From contig NZ_JXZC01000002.1 of the NCBI RefSeq assembly GCF_000935355.1, positions 186,001-250,000 on the forward strand: DNA of 64,000 nt, written 5' to 3'. The notes under the pieces were generated by a model. That model was not told where the DNA came from and did not search any database. It was given only the letters and a program-made list of their open reading frames with translations. Within the stretch, counting starts at the first letter, position 1; every line of letters starts with the position of its first letter. The position numbers were made by a program, and so were the translations under genes. This DNA is from Rossellomorea aquimaris. Lineage in GTDB: Bacteria; Bacillota; Bacilli; Bacillales; Bacillaceae_B. Below, piece by piece: positions 16,070 through 24,600 of the stretch.

Positions 16070-17455
16070 ATGCTCAAAAAAATGCTTCCCTTATCCATCA
16101 GAAAATATATGCTCATGTCAAAACGGCAACGAATGCGTGAGGTTCGCCTGACCATTTGGTATATGCCATTCTTTTATATTTGTTTCTCCTTACTCCTTGT
16201 CGCTCTCACCCTCTACTTAGATCTGTATGCAGACATTTCTCAGTACACATATGGTTTCCTAAGTATGGATGCCGCTGTTACACGCATGCTTGTCAGTACA
16301 CTCATCGGGGCCATTCTCACACTCAGTGCTTTCACGCTGAATTCGCTCCTTGTAGTACTCACGATGTTCAGTGGTCAATTTTCACCCAGGATGCTCCTTG
16401 ATTTCATTTCGGACAAACAAACGCAGCACGCCCTTGGAATTTTCAATGGCAGTTTTGTATACGTACTGCTCCTCTTTCTTTTTATCGGAAATTCAAAGGA
16501 CGAATTGTTTGTTGCTGCCCCGACCATGACGATCGGACTTGCATTCCTTACTGCCGTCACCTTTATCTTTTTCATTAATCATGCATCTACTTGGATGCAG
16601 GTACACAATATTACGTACAATATGAAGCAGGTTTCTGAAGTGATGATCAATCAAACGCTGAAACATGACTTAGAAGCCCACCGAACTAAAAATGCCGGGG
16701 ATATCATGGAGCATCATAAGAAAAATATTGTTCATGTGAAGTCAAGAGAGTCGGGATATATACAGTTGATCGATTTTCATGGAATGATTGAAGCGGCCAA
16801 AAGAGATCAACTTGTCATTCAGCTCCACTATAAAGTCGGGGATTATGTTTTGGCAGGGAATGAAGTAATGAGCATATGGGGACCTGAGACCGAAGATATT
16901 TCCACTGATGTCCATCTCGATTTTATCGAAATGGGCCAGAAGGAGACTGAAATTCAAGATCTCCAGATGGGGATCCATAAGCTTGCAGAAGTTGCGATTA
17001 AGTCCCTTGGGAATGATGACCCTAAAACGGCCTCCAATACGATTGATCAGATGGCTGATCTGATGCTGACAGTTGAAGAACACCTTTCCTTCACTCCCTA
17101 TTTAATCGATCAGGATGGAAAAATCCGAGTCATTCTCCAGACAGAAGCATTTGAATATTATCTCTATCGTGGATTTGGCTATATCAGGCATTATGCAAAA
17201 AACAATCATCTCATCATTACTGATATCGTTCGGGCACTCGCACTTATTGCTGAATCCATTGACCCATCTAAACACAAAGCCATTTGGGAATTTGCCTGCA
17301 ATACCATTGATCACATCGAGAAAGAAGTGATTTATGAATTGGATAAAACGTTTCTTCTGCAGGAAGTTCATAAGCTGGCACGTCTTACTGAAAATCTTAG
17401 GGAATATAAGAAAATCGAAAGTAAATTCTATCCATATGCCAATGAAAATACGTAA
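16070..17455 (+). CDS. DUF2254 family membrane protein
   Basis: A 461-residue protein. Four hydrophobic segments in the first 190 residues (for example FFYICFSLLLVALTL and MLVSTLIGAILTLSAF) are followed by a long soluble part. MFSGQFSPRMLLDF and the later SGYIQLID and LVIQLHYKVGDYVLAG segments match DUF2254. The function is unknown; these proteins are widespread in bacterial inner membranes. The ATG at 16070 follows AAAGGA; an in-frame TTG at 16049 overlaps that site. It stands alone between the S-box operon and the regulator island. Confidence 0.75.
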   Translation: MLKKMLPLSIRKYMLMSKRQRMREVRLTIWYMPFFYICFSLLLVALTLYLDLYADISQYTYGFLSMDAAVTRMLVSTLIGAILTLSAFTLNSLLVVLTMFSGQFSPRMLLDFISDKQTQHALGIFNGSFVYVLLLFLFIGNSKDELFVAAPTMTIGLAFLTAVTFIFFINHASTWMQVHNITYNMKQVSEVMINQTLKHDLEAHRTKNAGDIMEHHKKNIVHVKSRESGYIQLIDFHGMIEAAKRDQLVIQLHYKVGDYVLAGNEVMSIWGPETEDISTDVHLDFIEMGQKETEIQDLQMGIHKLAEVAIKSLGNDDPKTASNTIDQMADLMLTVEEHLSFTPYLIDQDGKIRVILQTEAFEYYLYRGFGYIRHYAKNNHLIITDIVRALALIAESIDPSKHKAIWEFACNTIDHIEKEVIYELDKTFLLQEVHKLARLTENLREYKKIESKFYPYANENT

Positions 17456-17490
17456 AAAGCTTCATCTCTTTTAGAGAGATGAAGCTTTTT
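17454..17490. terminator. Bidirectional intrinsic terminator
   Basis: A near-perfect 16-bp stem (17454-17469 with 17475-17490) with A and T flanks lies between the DUF2254 gene and the convergent 86-residue gene. Confidence 0.9.
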
Positions 17491-17498
17491 ATTTGGAA

Positions 17499-17759
17499 TT
17501 AAATCCATGTTTCGACGATACTGGAATCTTCCCCTTGTGCTTTCGGTACCAGCGAGAAACGTTCGGGAATTTCACTTCGGATTGCTTCTAATGTAGGTCT
17601 CATCAAAATATAATGGGTGGGCTGATTGACATCGAATAGCCTTGCCACAAACATGCCTTGATAATCTATTGGGCTTGAGTAAATACAGATGATGGGCATT
17701 TTATAATCACTCAATGTCACCTCATCAAATGATGAAATCAATCGATCCGGGTTTTCCAT
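17499..17759 (-). CDS. Small hypothetical protein downstream of the first XRE-TPR regulator
   Basis: An 86-residue acidic, soluble protein that I do not recognise. It opens ENPDRLISSFDEVTLSDY and contains MPIICIYSSPIDYQGMFVAR and LEAIRSEIPERFSLVP; it has no signal peptide, membrane segment or cysteine pair. The ATG at 17757-17759 is seven bases after AAAGGAG. An ATG eight codons upstream has no such site. It lies 41 bases downstream of the first XRE-TPR gene on the same strand, ends at a strong terminator, and so probably shares that transcript. No secretion signal supports a signalling peptide. Confidence 0.65.
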   Translation of the reverse strand: MENPDRLISSFDEVTLSDYKMPIICIYSSPIDYQGMFVARLFDVNQPTHYILMRPTLEAIRSEIPERFSLVPKAQGEDSSIVETWI

Positions 17760-17800
17760 CTCAACCTCTCCTTTCTCTGTCATTTCTAATCATATAACCG

Positions 17801-19033
17801 TCAGCTAAATACGCATTCTTTTCCTTTTGCCTCTCTACTACCATCCATTCTATTATGGTTGTAGAGCTTTTGAATGTAATAGTTGCACTGGGCGTATTGC
17901 CCTTCTTCCTTTAATAGAGGGATGATGACATTCTCAATATAGTGATAATATGCTTCCTCTCCCTCTTGGATCCTGATCTCAAGCATTGTAAAGAACGTTT
18001 CCAAGCAGGAATTTTTCATATCTCTCACAGATGTCTGTCCCTCTTCTATTAAACTAGCATATTTTTCATTATTTGCGGAACCGTCTACCTCCATGGAACT
18101 ATCAATATAACCAAAGAGGCTGTTTACATACATTTTTTTATCGGATTCGTGTTTCAATAATCCATATGCTATGTGAAATGCGTCTCTTGCTTTTCTATCA
18201 TCCATTACGTCTCGATAAAGATTCCCTAAATTCAGGTGAAGAACGGCTTTTCTTCTATGATCATGGAGGTTATCACAATGTTGGATCAACTCGTCATATT
18301 TCTCCACTAGCGACGCAAGACTCGCTTCTTCGCTTCTGGCTTCCGCTGCCAACTGAATCGTAGCAGCATCTATACACCTTGTAAAATTAAACGTTTCCTT
18401 GAAATAGCCCAGAGCCAGCTGACTATAACGCATGGACTTGTCATACTGCCCAAGATCATGATAGCCAACGGACATATGATAATAGGATTCAGGATTGGAA
18501 TAAATATCCCGATCTATTTTCTCCAGATACTTTATGGCTGTTTGCGGATTTCCCTCTGCAAGCTCATACATGCCTTTTATATGATAGTATAAGTGAAAAT
18601 CATAATCGAACATATGGAAGGACAGACGTTTATTAGAAAACTGACTTAAATAGAATGCAGCTTCTTTTAGCTCTCCTTTCATAATAAAGTACCTTGCTTT
18701 CAGCAGCTTAAAGGTGCCATTAAGGGTTTCAATTTTGATTAACGGATTTTGTTCGATGGTCTCTTTCAATAATTCCATCTTTCCATTTACCTGCTTGATC
18801 ATGACATCATGCCACAATTCCAAATCTAATCGTAATTTTTTAAACGCCTTTAACTCTTTCTCCACGTTAATGTTCAGCCTTTGATTGAACAATTCGATTT
18901 TATCTTTCGTAATCTGTAAGTGTCCGCTTTCAATTTTACTGATATGGCCAGGTGTACAGATCCCATCCCCTACCTGTTTCTGGGTCATTCCCTTAAAGAT
19001 TCGATAATACTTAATAAATGTCCCAATATGCAT
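17801..19033 (-). CDS. XRE-HTH / TPR regulator 1 (NprR/PlcR-like)
   Basis: A 410-residue cytosolic regulator. Residues 1-60 are an XRE helix-turn-helix (FKGMTQKQVGDGICTPGHIS, KIESG). The rest is alpha-helical with repeated TPR-like units (YYHMSVGYHDLGQYDKSMRY, AVLHLNLGNLYRDVMDD). Length and layout resemble NprR and other RRNPPA receptors, which bind short secreted peptides and change DNA binding. GGAGG precedes the ATG by seven bases. It is about 38% or so similar by eye to the regulator at 20165, suggesting paralogy (not computed). It is followed by an 86-residue gene and preceded by two TTTACCTA boxes. Confidence 0.8.
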   Translation of the reverse strand: MHIGTFIKYYRIFKGMTQKQVGDGICTPGHISKIESGHLQITKDKIELFNQRLNINVEKELKAFKKLRLDLELWHDVMIKQVNGKMELLKETIEQNPLIKIETLNGTFKLLKARYFIMKGELKEAAFYLSQFSNKRLSFHMFDYDFHLYYHIKGMYELAEGNPQTAIKYLEKIDRDIYSNPESYYHMSVGYHDLGQYDKSMRYSQLALGYFKETFNFTRCIDAATIQLAAEARSEEASLASLVEKYDELIQHCDNLHDHRRKAVLHLNLGNLYRDVMDDRKARDAFHIAYGLLKHESDKKMYVNSLFGYIDSSMEVDGSANNEKYASLIEEGQTSVRDMKNSCLETFFTMLEIRIQEGEEAYYHYIENVIIPLLKEEGQYAQCNYYIQKLYNHNRMDGSREAKGKECVFS

Positions 19034-19450
19034 GATTTAACCTCCAGGGTGACGTAGTATAGGTTGCTTCATTTCATCCAAATTTTTATTTCAATATAGG
19101 TTATACTCCTATTATACTAATAAGTGATCATGAAAAAATTGGGGTTTTCAGTAGGTTTCCCATAGCTTCAATCGAAACTATTTACCTAGTTCTTTTTACC
19201 TACACCTCTATTTTTTTGACTATTAAAAGTAAATATTAAAGAAATATCGCCACTACATCTTATATACTTGAAAAATTCCTAATCGTCTGTCTTTTTGGTC
19301 GAAACGGGACTAGTCCTTTTGATCTATTCTATTTTCCCGATTTCTTGCACATTTTTTATGCTATTTTCCGAAAGGAATTGTGACCTTTAAAATTAGAAAA
19401 AAAGATAACCGGCACCACCTGACTGATTCAAGGTGTGCCGGTTATCTTTT
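19034..19450. other. 417-bp upstream region of regulator 1
   Basis: It holds a TATAAT-like box on the minus strand (19112-19117), an inverted repeat ATAGG/CCTAT with a 7-bp spacer near 19097-19113, two direct TTTACCTA copies (19181-19188 and 19195-19202) and the terminator of the I9 lipoprotein gene at its right end. No coding region is supported. Confidence 0.5.
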
Positions 19451-19452
19451 TT
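19399..19452 (-). terminator. Intrinsic terminator of the I9 lipoprotein gene
   Basis: A long stem (GATAACCGGCAC with its complement) is flanked by A and T runs. It overlaps the stop codon, so the lipoprotein gene is complete as it stands. Confidence 0.9.
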
Positions 19453-19951
19453 ACATTTGATCTGAAGGTTGAATAGGAGGATCCAACTGGATTTCCTGGT
19501 TTGGATAAATCCTGGAAATAACAGAAGAGCCCATTAACTTCTTAATTTCATTTGCCGGTAATTCTATAGACACCCCATTAAAGGCTGTTTTATACCTGTG
19601 GTTGATACGATATTCCACTTCATTATCATCCAGGAAGGCATGAAGTTCTTGCTCGAAAGCCTGATGACTCTGTTCAACGTGTTCCTTGGCTTTGTCCAAG
19701 GTCATATCCACGCCTTGAGCTTCTGCTTCCAGAACGGCAATTTTTGCAGGTTTGGTCTTAAATTCTATAATCACTGAAATAGTCTCCCCGCTTGATAGGT
19801 CAATCGCTGGATCTACCTTGATAGACGAATTCATTGTTTCCTCCACCCCATTAAGGTCAATTTGATAGGCATTCTCTCCATTATCAGCCTGACATCCACC
19901 AAGATAAAGAAGTGAAAACACAAAAATCAGCCTACAGTAGCACTTCTTCAT
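19451..19951 (-). CDS. Stand-alone I9 propeptide-domain lipoprotein (putative subtilase inhibitor)
   Basis: A 166-residue lipoprotein. A short hydrophobic signal ends in the lipobox LGGC (Cys20). Residues about 45-155 are an inhibitor-I9/subtilase propeptide domain: VIIEFKTKPAKIAVLE, DKAKEHVEQSHQAFEQEL and YKTAFNGVSIELPANEI follow the same order as the propeptides of the subtilases at 21639 and 30187. There is no protease domain; the protein stops six residues after LDPPIQ. Subtilase propeptides are potent inhibitors of their own enzymes, so a membrane-anchored version could protect the producer or tune activity; that is inference. AAAGGAG precedes the ATG. A terminator-like hairpin lies directly upstream of this site. 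Confidence 0.85.
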   Translation of the reverse strand: MKKCYCRLIFVFSLLYLGGCQADNGENAYQIDLNGVEETMNSSIKVDPAIDLSSGETISVIIEFKTKPAKIAVLEAEAQGVDMTLDKAKEHVEQSHQAFEQELHAFLDDNEVEYRINHRYKTAFNGVSIELPANEIKKLMGSSVISRIYPNQEIQLDPPIQPSDQM

Positions 19952-19979
19952 AAACTTTATATCTCCTTTATTTCAAAAT

Positions 19980-20024
19980 AAAAAAAGACAATCTATCAGG
20001 ATTGTCTCCTATAGGTTGTCTTTT
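19980..20024 (-). terminator. Hairpin-T7 element just upstream of the lipoprotein gene (attenuator candidate)
   Basis: AAAAGACAACCTAT pairs with ATAGATTGTCTTTT (one mismatch) and is followed by seven T on the minus strand. Only about 12 bases separate it from the lipoprotein Shine-Dalgarno, so no promoter fits between. A TATAAT box (20030-20035) lies just upstream. It ends the regulator-2 transcript or attenuates the lipoprotein leader. Confidence 0.7.
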
Positions 20025-20164
20025 CAAACATTATATGTAAATATACCACTGAGGGAAGAACCTTTTCCCCCCAGTATCAGCGTGCTACTGCTTTTGGAAA
20101 TAACACTATTTTTCAACCAAGTCGTTTACTAGATTGATTTACTTTTAAAGTAAATCACATCAAT

Positions 20165-21403
20165 CTAACAATTCTCAATCAACCTCTTCGCATAATGTAA
20201 GGCTTTTTCCGGGTTTTCTTGATTTAAATAATGCTCATACATAGTCTTTACATACGTGTACAACTGCTGGTGTTTTCCATTTTCCTCGAGCATAGGGATG
20301 ATTTGTTCTTCAATAAACCGGTAGTACTGCTTTTTTTTACCTTCATGCAATAACCGGAGCATTTCAAAGAATAGGAAACTGCTTTTATCATGAATATTCT
20401 TTGAGATTTGGCTGCCTGTATCAATTAATTGCTTGAGGTCTCGCTCTTCTCGATCTCCTTCAATGTGCAAACAGCAATAAACATAACCAATCAGATTATT
20501 GAGATAGACAGGAGACATTCTGTTTTTCTCCAATAAGGTCAATGTCTTCTTATAATACATTCCTGCACTTTCATTATCTCCTGCAAACGAGTGTTCATAT
20601 GCTAAATTGCTTAATAAGGCCGCCTTTTTAGATGTTTCATTTAAAATATCACATTGTGCAATCAAGCGATTATACCGCTCTACCAGTTCCTCGAAATCCC
20701 ACAATTCGTTTCTTCCTTCATTGATCAACTTTATCGTTTCAGCGTCGATGACCTTTTTAAAATTATTCGTTTTCCTGAAGTAATCAAGTGCAACTTCACT
20801 ATAGTGGTAGGCCTTTACTTTAAATTGAAGGTTATGATACGCTATCGCGATTTGATAGAAGAACTCGTGATTTAAATATTCTTTTTCATTAATTTGTAGA
20901 AGATAGTTGAGCGCATTCTTAAAGTTCCCTTTTAGCATTTCTATGATGCCCAGGAGATGATGAAGCAGGTGATGTTCATAGGAGTTTAATTCTTTACGGT
21001 GTTTTTTCATTTTATCCAGCAAGTTTTCCGCCTGGGCTATATTCCCTTGCAGAAGGTAGTACCTTGATTGTAATAAAAAATATTTATTCTTAACGGATTG
21101 GATGAGAAATAATGAATTCTTTTCAACTTCGCTCTTCAAGCGTTCAATTTCACTTTCCTGTTGTAAAACCATGCTATCATGCCATTGATCAAGCAAACGC
21201 TCATATCTTTGAAGTGACTGCATTTCCTTTTCCAGATCGATTCCGAGTTTCTCGCTTAGCATATGTGTGATTTCAGGAGAATATTGGGTGTTTCCACGCT
21301 CAATTTTACTTATATGAGTAACGGAACATATCCCTTTTCCAAGTTCTTCTTGTGTCAGCGCTTTTTTCTCTCTGTAAAATTTTATAAGTAGTCCTAAACT
21401 CAT
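20165..21403 (-). CDS. XRE-HTH / TPR regulator 2 (NprR/PlcR-like)
   Basis: A 412-residue paralogue of the regulator at 17801. The HTH reads KKALTQEELGKGICSVTHIS then KIERGN; the TPR part includes FFYQIAIAYHNLQFKVKAYH and AALLSNLAYEHSFAGDNESA. The ATG at 21401-21403 follows GGGAG by eight bases, while the GTG three codons earlier is inside that site. It lies between the I9 lipoprotein and the first dockerin subtilase, all on the minus strand. Control of these genes is a reasonable hypothesis by analogy with NprR, whose main target is a secreted protease. No obvious pheromone gene with a signal sequence follows it. Confidence 0.8.
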   Translation of the reverse strand: MSLGLLIKFYREKKALTQEELGKGICSVTHISKIERGNTQYSPEITHMLSEKLGIDLEKEMQSLQRYERLLDQWHDSMVLQQESEIERLKSEVEKNSLFLIQSVKNKYFLLQSRYYLLQGNIAQAENLLDKMKKHRKELNSYEHHLLHHLLGIIEMLKGNFKNALNYLLQINEKEYLNHEFFYQIAIAYHNLQFKVKAYHYSEVALDYFRKTNNFKKVIDAETIKLINEGRNELWDFEELVERYNRLIAQCDILNETSKKAALLSNLAYEHSFAGDNESAGMYYKKTLTLLEKNRMSPVYLNNLIGYVYCCLHIEGDREERDLKQLIDTGSQISKNIHDKSSFLFFEMLRLLHEGKKKQYYRFIEEQIIPMLEENGKHQQLYTYVKTMYEHYLNQENPEKALHYAKRLIENC

Positions 21404-21562
21404 CAAATTCACTCCCGAAGATTATACTAATTGCTTCAGAATATCCCTTTTCTATCATCATACCTCTTCATTCTTCATTGAAACAGTATTATTTTTTGCC
21501 TATTTGGAATTTTCAAAGTAGGAGTATAGTGTAATCTCGAAGAACTTAGATTTACGCAATTC

Positions 21563-21595
21563 AAAAAAGGGCAGCCCTTAACGGACTACCCTTTC
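21563..21595 (-). terminator. Intrinsic terminator of subtilase 1
   Basis: On the minus strand AAAGGGTAGTCC pairs imperfectly with GGGCTGCCCTTT and runs into six T. Confidence 0.75.
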
Positions 21596-21638
21596 TTCTG
21601 GTTGATTACAATCATCAAGATGTGGAAAAATGAAACCG

Positions 21639-24600
21639 TTAAGGGTTAATTCCCAACTCTTCTTTAATCGTGTCGATCGTTTTGCCATTCGCTTCTGATT
21701 GAGGATCTGGAGTATCCAATACAAAATCATTTTCAGACAAGTAATACTTCTCAAGGAGTGTAAAGTCTTTTTTGTCTGTCGTACCATCGAAGTTAATATC
21801 TGTGTTTCGATAGTCCGTTCCCCAATTTTGTTGTAGCAATAGGGCATCGTGAATATCAATGGCATTGTCTTTATTGATATCCCCAGGTTTTGAAACGGCC
21901 ATATAATACGTAACATATTCCCCAATATCTACACCATTTTCCGTACGTCCCGCTTCAAGTGGTGTATACGTTGTGTAGTGTCCTGGTACATCCGTCACGA
22001 CTGTGTACTTATGAACCGACGCCGGTAGTTGTTCAAAATTAATGACACCGTTTTTCGGTATGGTAACAGGATAGATGTTACCATCCTTATCCTCCAAGTG
22101 TATAGTGGCACCTATTTGTGTGTAATCCCGGCTATAATCAAAGCGACCTGCATCTGTCAGGAGCCCTTCTGCGCCTATAAATCCTGCATTCACCTTTGAT
22201 ACTTTCGGATAGACTGGGTGAGCTCCCATTTTCGTCGGGATCCGTGGTCCGTTATTGATCTTCATCGTACTTACACTGCTGAACAATGGAGAATACGCAT
22301 TGAAAAACTCCTGCTCATTCGTGTCAGCTACAATCTTGAATAATGCCACGTCCCCTGATACACCTTCACCAGGAATTTTAATCTCAATATCACTTCTGAC
22401 ACTTGTTGTACCGGTTTTTGTTACATTTAATTCTGTTCCCTCTGGTAATCCATCAGCCAATTGGAATTCAACAGAATCCAAGAACTTACTTGAGTTATAG
22501 GTATACATTGAAAAGTCATGGGCATTTTCCAAATTTTTAGCGTAGAAAGTATACGTAACCTTGTCACCCATTTGATAAGAATCTTTATCCGCTTTTGCAA
22601 AAATAAATTGAAATCCTTTCGGCACATAATAGACAACTTTAGGAATGGCTGTGTTTCCAGCATAATCTGCTCCTAAATATTGAATTTCTCTGATGTACGA
22701 TGTATTCACATTAATTTCTTTTGAGAATTTCCCATTTTCATCTACTTGGAGCCGGTAGCTTGGACCATTCGGACCGTACCAAATATTATTACTCGCTTGA
22801 GTGAGCGGGATATCGGTCTTAGCCGTTTCCTCTATCTCAGCATCCAATAAGGATCCTGATAAAGTAACTGTTTCTTGGCCTTCTTCCAGCTCTACAATTG
22901 GGAAGTCACCAGTTGGCATTGCGTTTGTTTGGTCATAAACAACTGTTGGTGCCCCGTTGTCTAAGCTGATGGTTGATGTTTTCGTGAACTGCTTTCCATC
23001 TTTCGTCGTCCCGATCATCTTCACATCATAAATGCCATCTTCCACTCTCACTTTTGTATAGCTCAGTGGCTTTTTATCATTTCCTGTTAATGGATAATAA
23101 TAACCATAGAATCCTTCTTCGATATAATAATCGACATCGATGGCTGCTCCAGCAGAATTCACACCCGTAATCCATCCAAGGTCTTCCTTCGTGTCCCGAT
23201 CAACCAGTACCCAATCCAATCTTTCCATCGGGGAATTCAGCCTGAAATCAAGATCCGTTTCTTTTCTGCTATAAGGATTGTTCACGCGATTAGTCGAAAT
23301 ACTTTTCGTATAAACATCAAAGTAGCCGATTCCTTCCTCCACGACTTTCGCTCCGAATGGGATACGGTAGCTGTCCTCTGGATCCTTTTGATTTTGAATC
23401 ACGATGTATCCTTCATATGTTCCTTTTTGAGCTGTTTTCGGGATGGTAAGAATTGCATTGAATTGTTCTTCTTTATTCTTTTTCACTTTCATGGAGCTTG
23501 GCACATTGAGCCTCACACCATTTCTCTCAGCATCCAGAGACCCAGAAGCCTTTGCCCCCACATTATATTCTACTGAAATATCATATTTGTTGTTATTATT
23601 ACTATTATTTGTAATTGATAGATTGGTCGTTTTTGTAATATGTTCATCCCCCATCGGGATAAAACCGTAGCTTAGACCACCGGTTTGTTCCGGAATGATG
23701 ATTTCTTCCTGGTTTTCAATAAATGGTGTTTCATCCAGAACGGAAATCATCGTGTCCGAATGGATGGCTTGCATTGGATCGACTCTTCCCGCTCCAACTT
23801 CAAATACGCTATATTGATTCTTCAGGGGATCTGCGGTATTCATTAACACGGATTTAATTTCGCTTGGCGTATAATCAGGGTGTGCTTGAAGTAATAATGC
23901 TGCAATCCCCGCTACTTGAGGTGACGCCATTGATGTGCCTGATAACCGTTGATAGGCATGTGAATAATCCGATGAATCTTCTTTATTCTGCATATAGGAT
24001 GGAACGGTTGAGAGAATATTGACCCCTGGTGCCGTTACTTCTGGCTTGATATCATACAACGTTCCTGATGGACCTTTTGAACTGAAGGATGCAAGCTCAT
24101 CACCGCTGATTTCCGCTTCCCCCATTTCTCCCAAAGTGATGGTTGGTGTGCCATCTTTGAGTAGCTCTTTCACTTCTAAGCCATCTTGGTTCGTTAATGA
24201 AAAAGTCGGGATGTTGTCATTGCTTTCACCTAAATAATGAGGAATATGCCCTTCATCCGGATTCATATTATAAATGATGACGGCTTTTGCCCCATTTTGT
24301 TTCGCGTATTCCATTTTTTCGATGAGTGCAAAGGAGCCGCGAGCCACGAATGCCACTTTTCCTGTGACATCTTTCCCGTTGTAATCAGCAGGTCCACCTT
24401 CTCCTACTTCAACCATTTCAAAGCTTTGGCCTTGGAGCTTACTAAACTCATCCGTCCATTTGTTGGTCATTAATTGTAGAACTCCATCCAGCTCCTTACC
24501 TTCCACAGAGAACACGCCATCATACGTCGTGACAAAAGATGGTGCAGAACTTGCTCCTACCGTCAAAGCAAGGGCAGCGGCACCTGGAGATCCCAGCGTA

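Noticed and set aside
20030-20165. Possible pheromone ORF downstream of regulator 2 (28 codons from a TTG)
   Set aside because: There is no Shine-Dalgarno before the TTG, no secretion signal, and it crosses the TATAAT box of the next leader.
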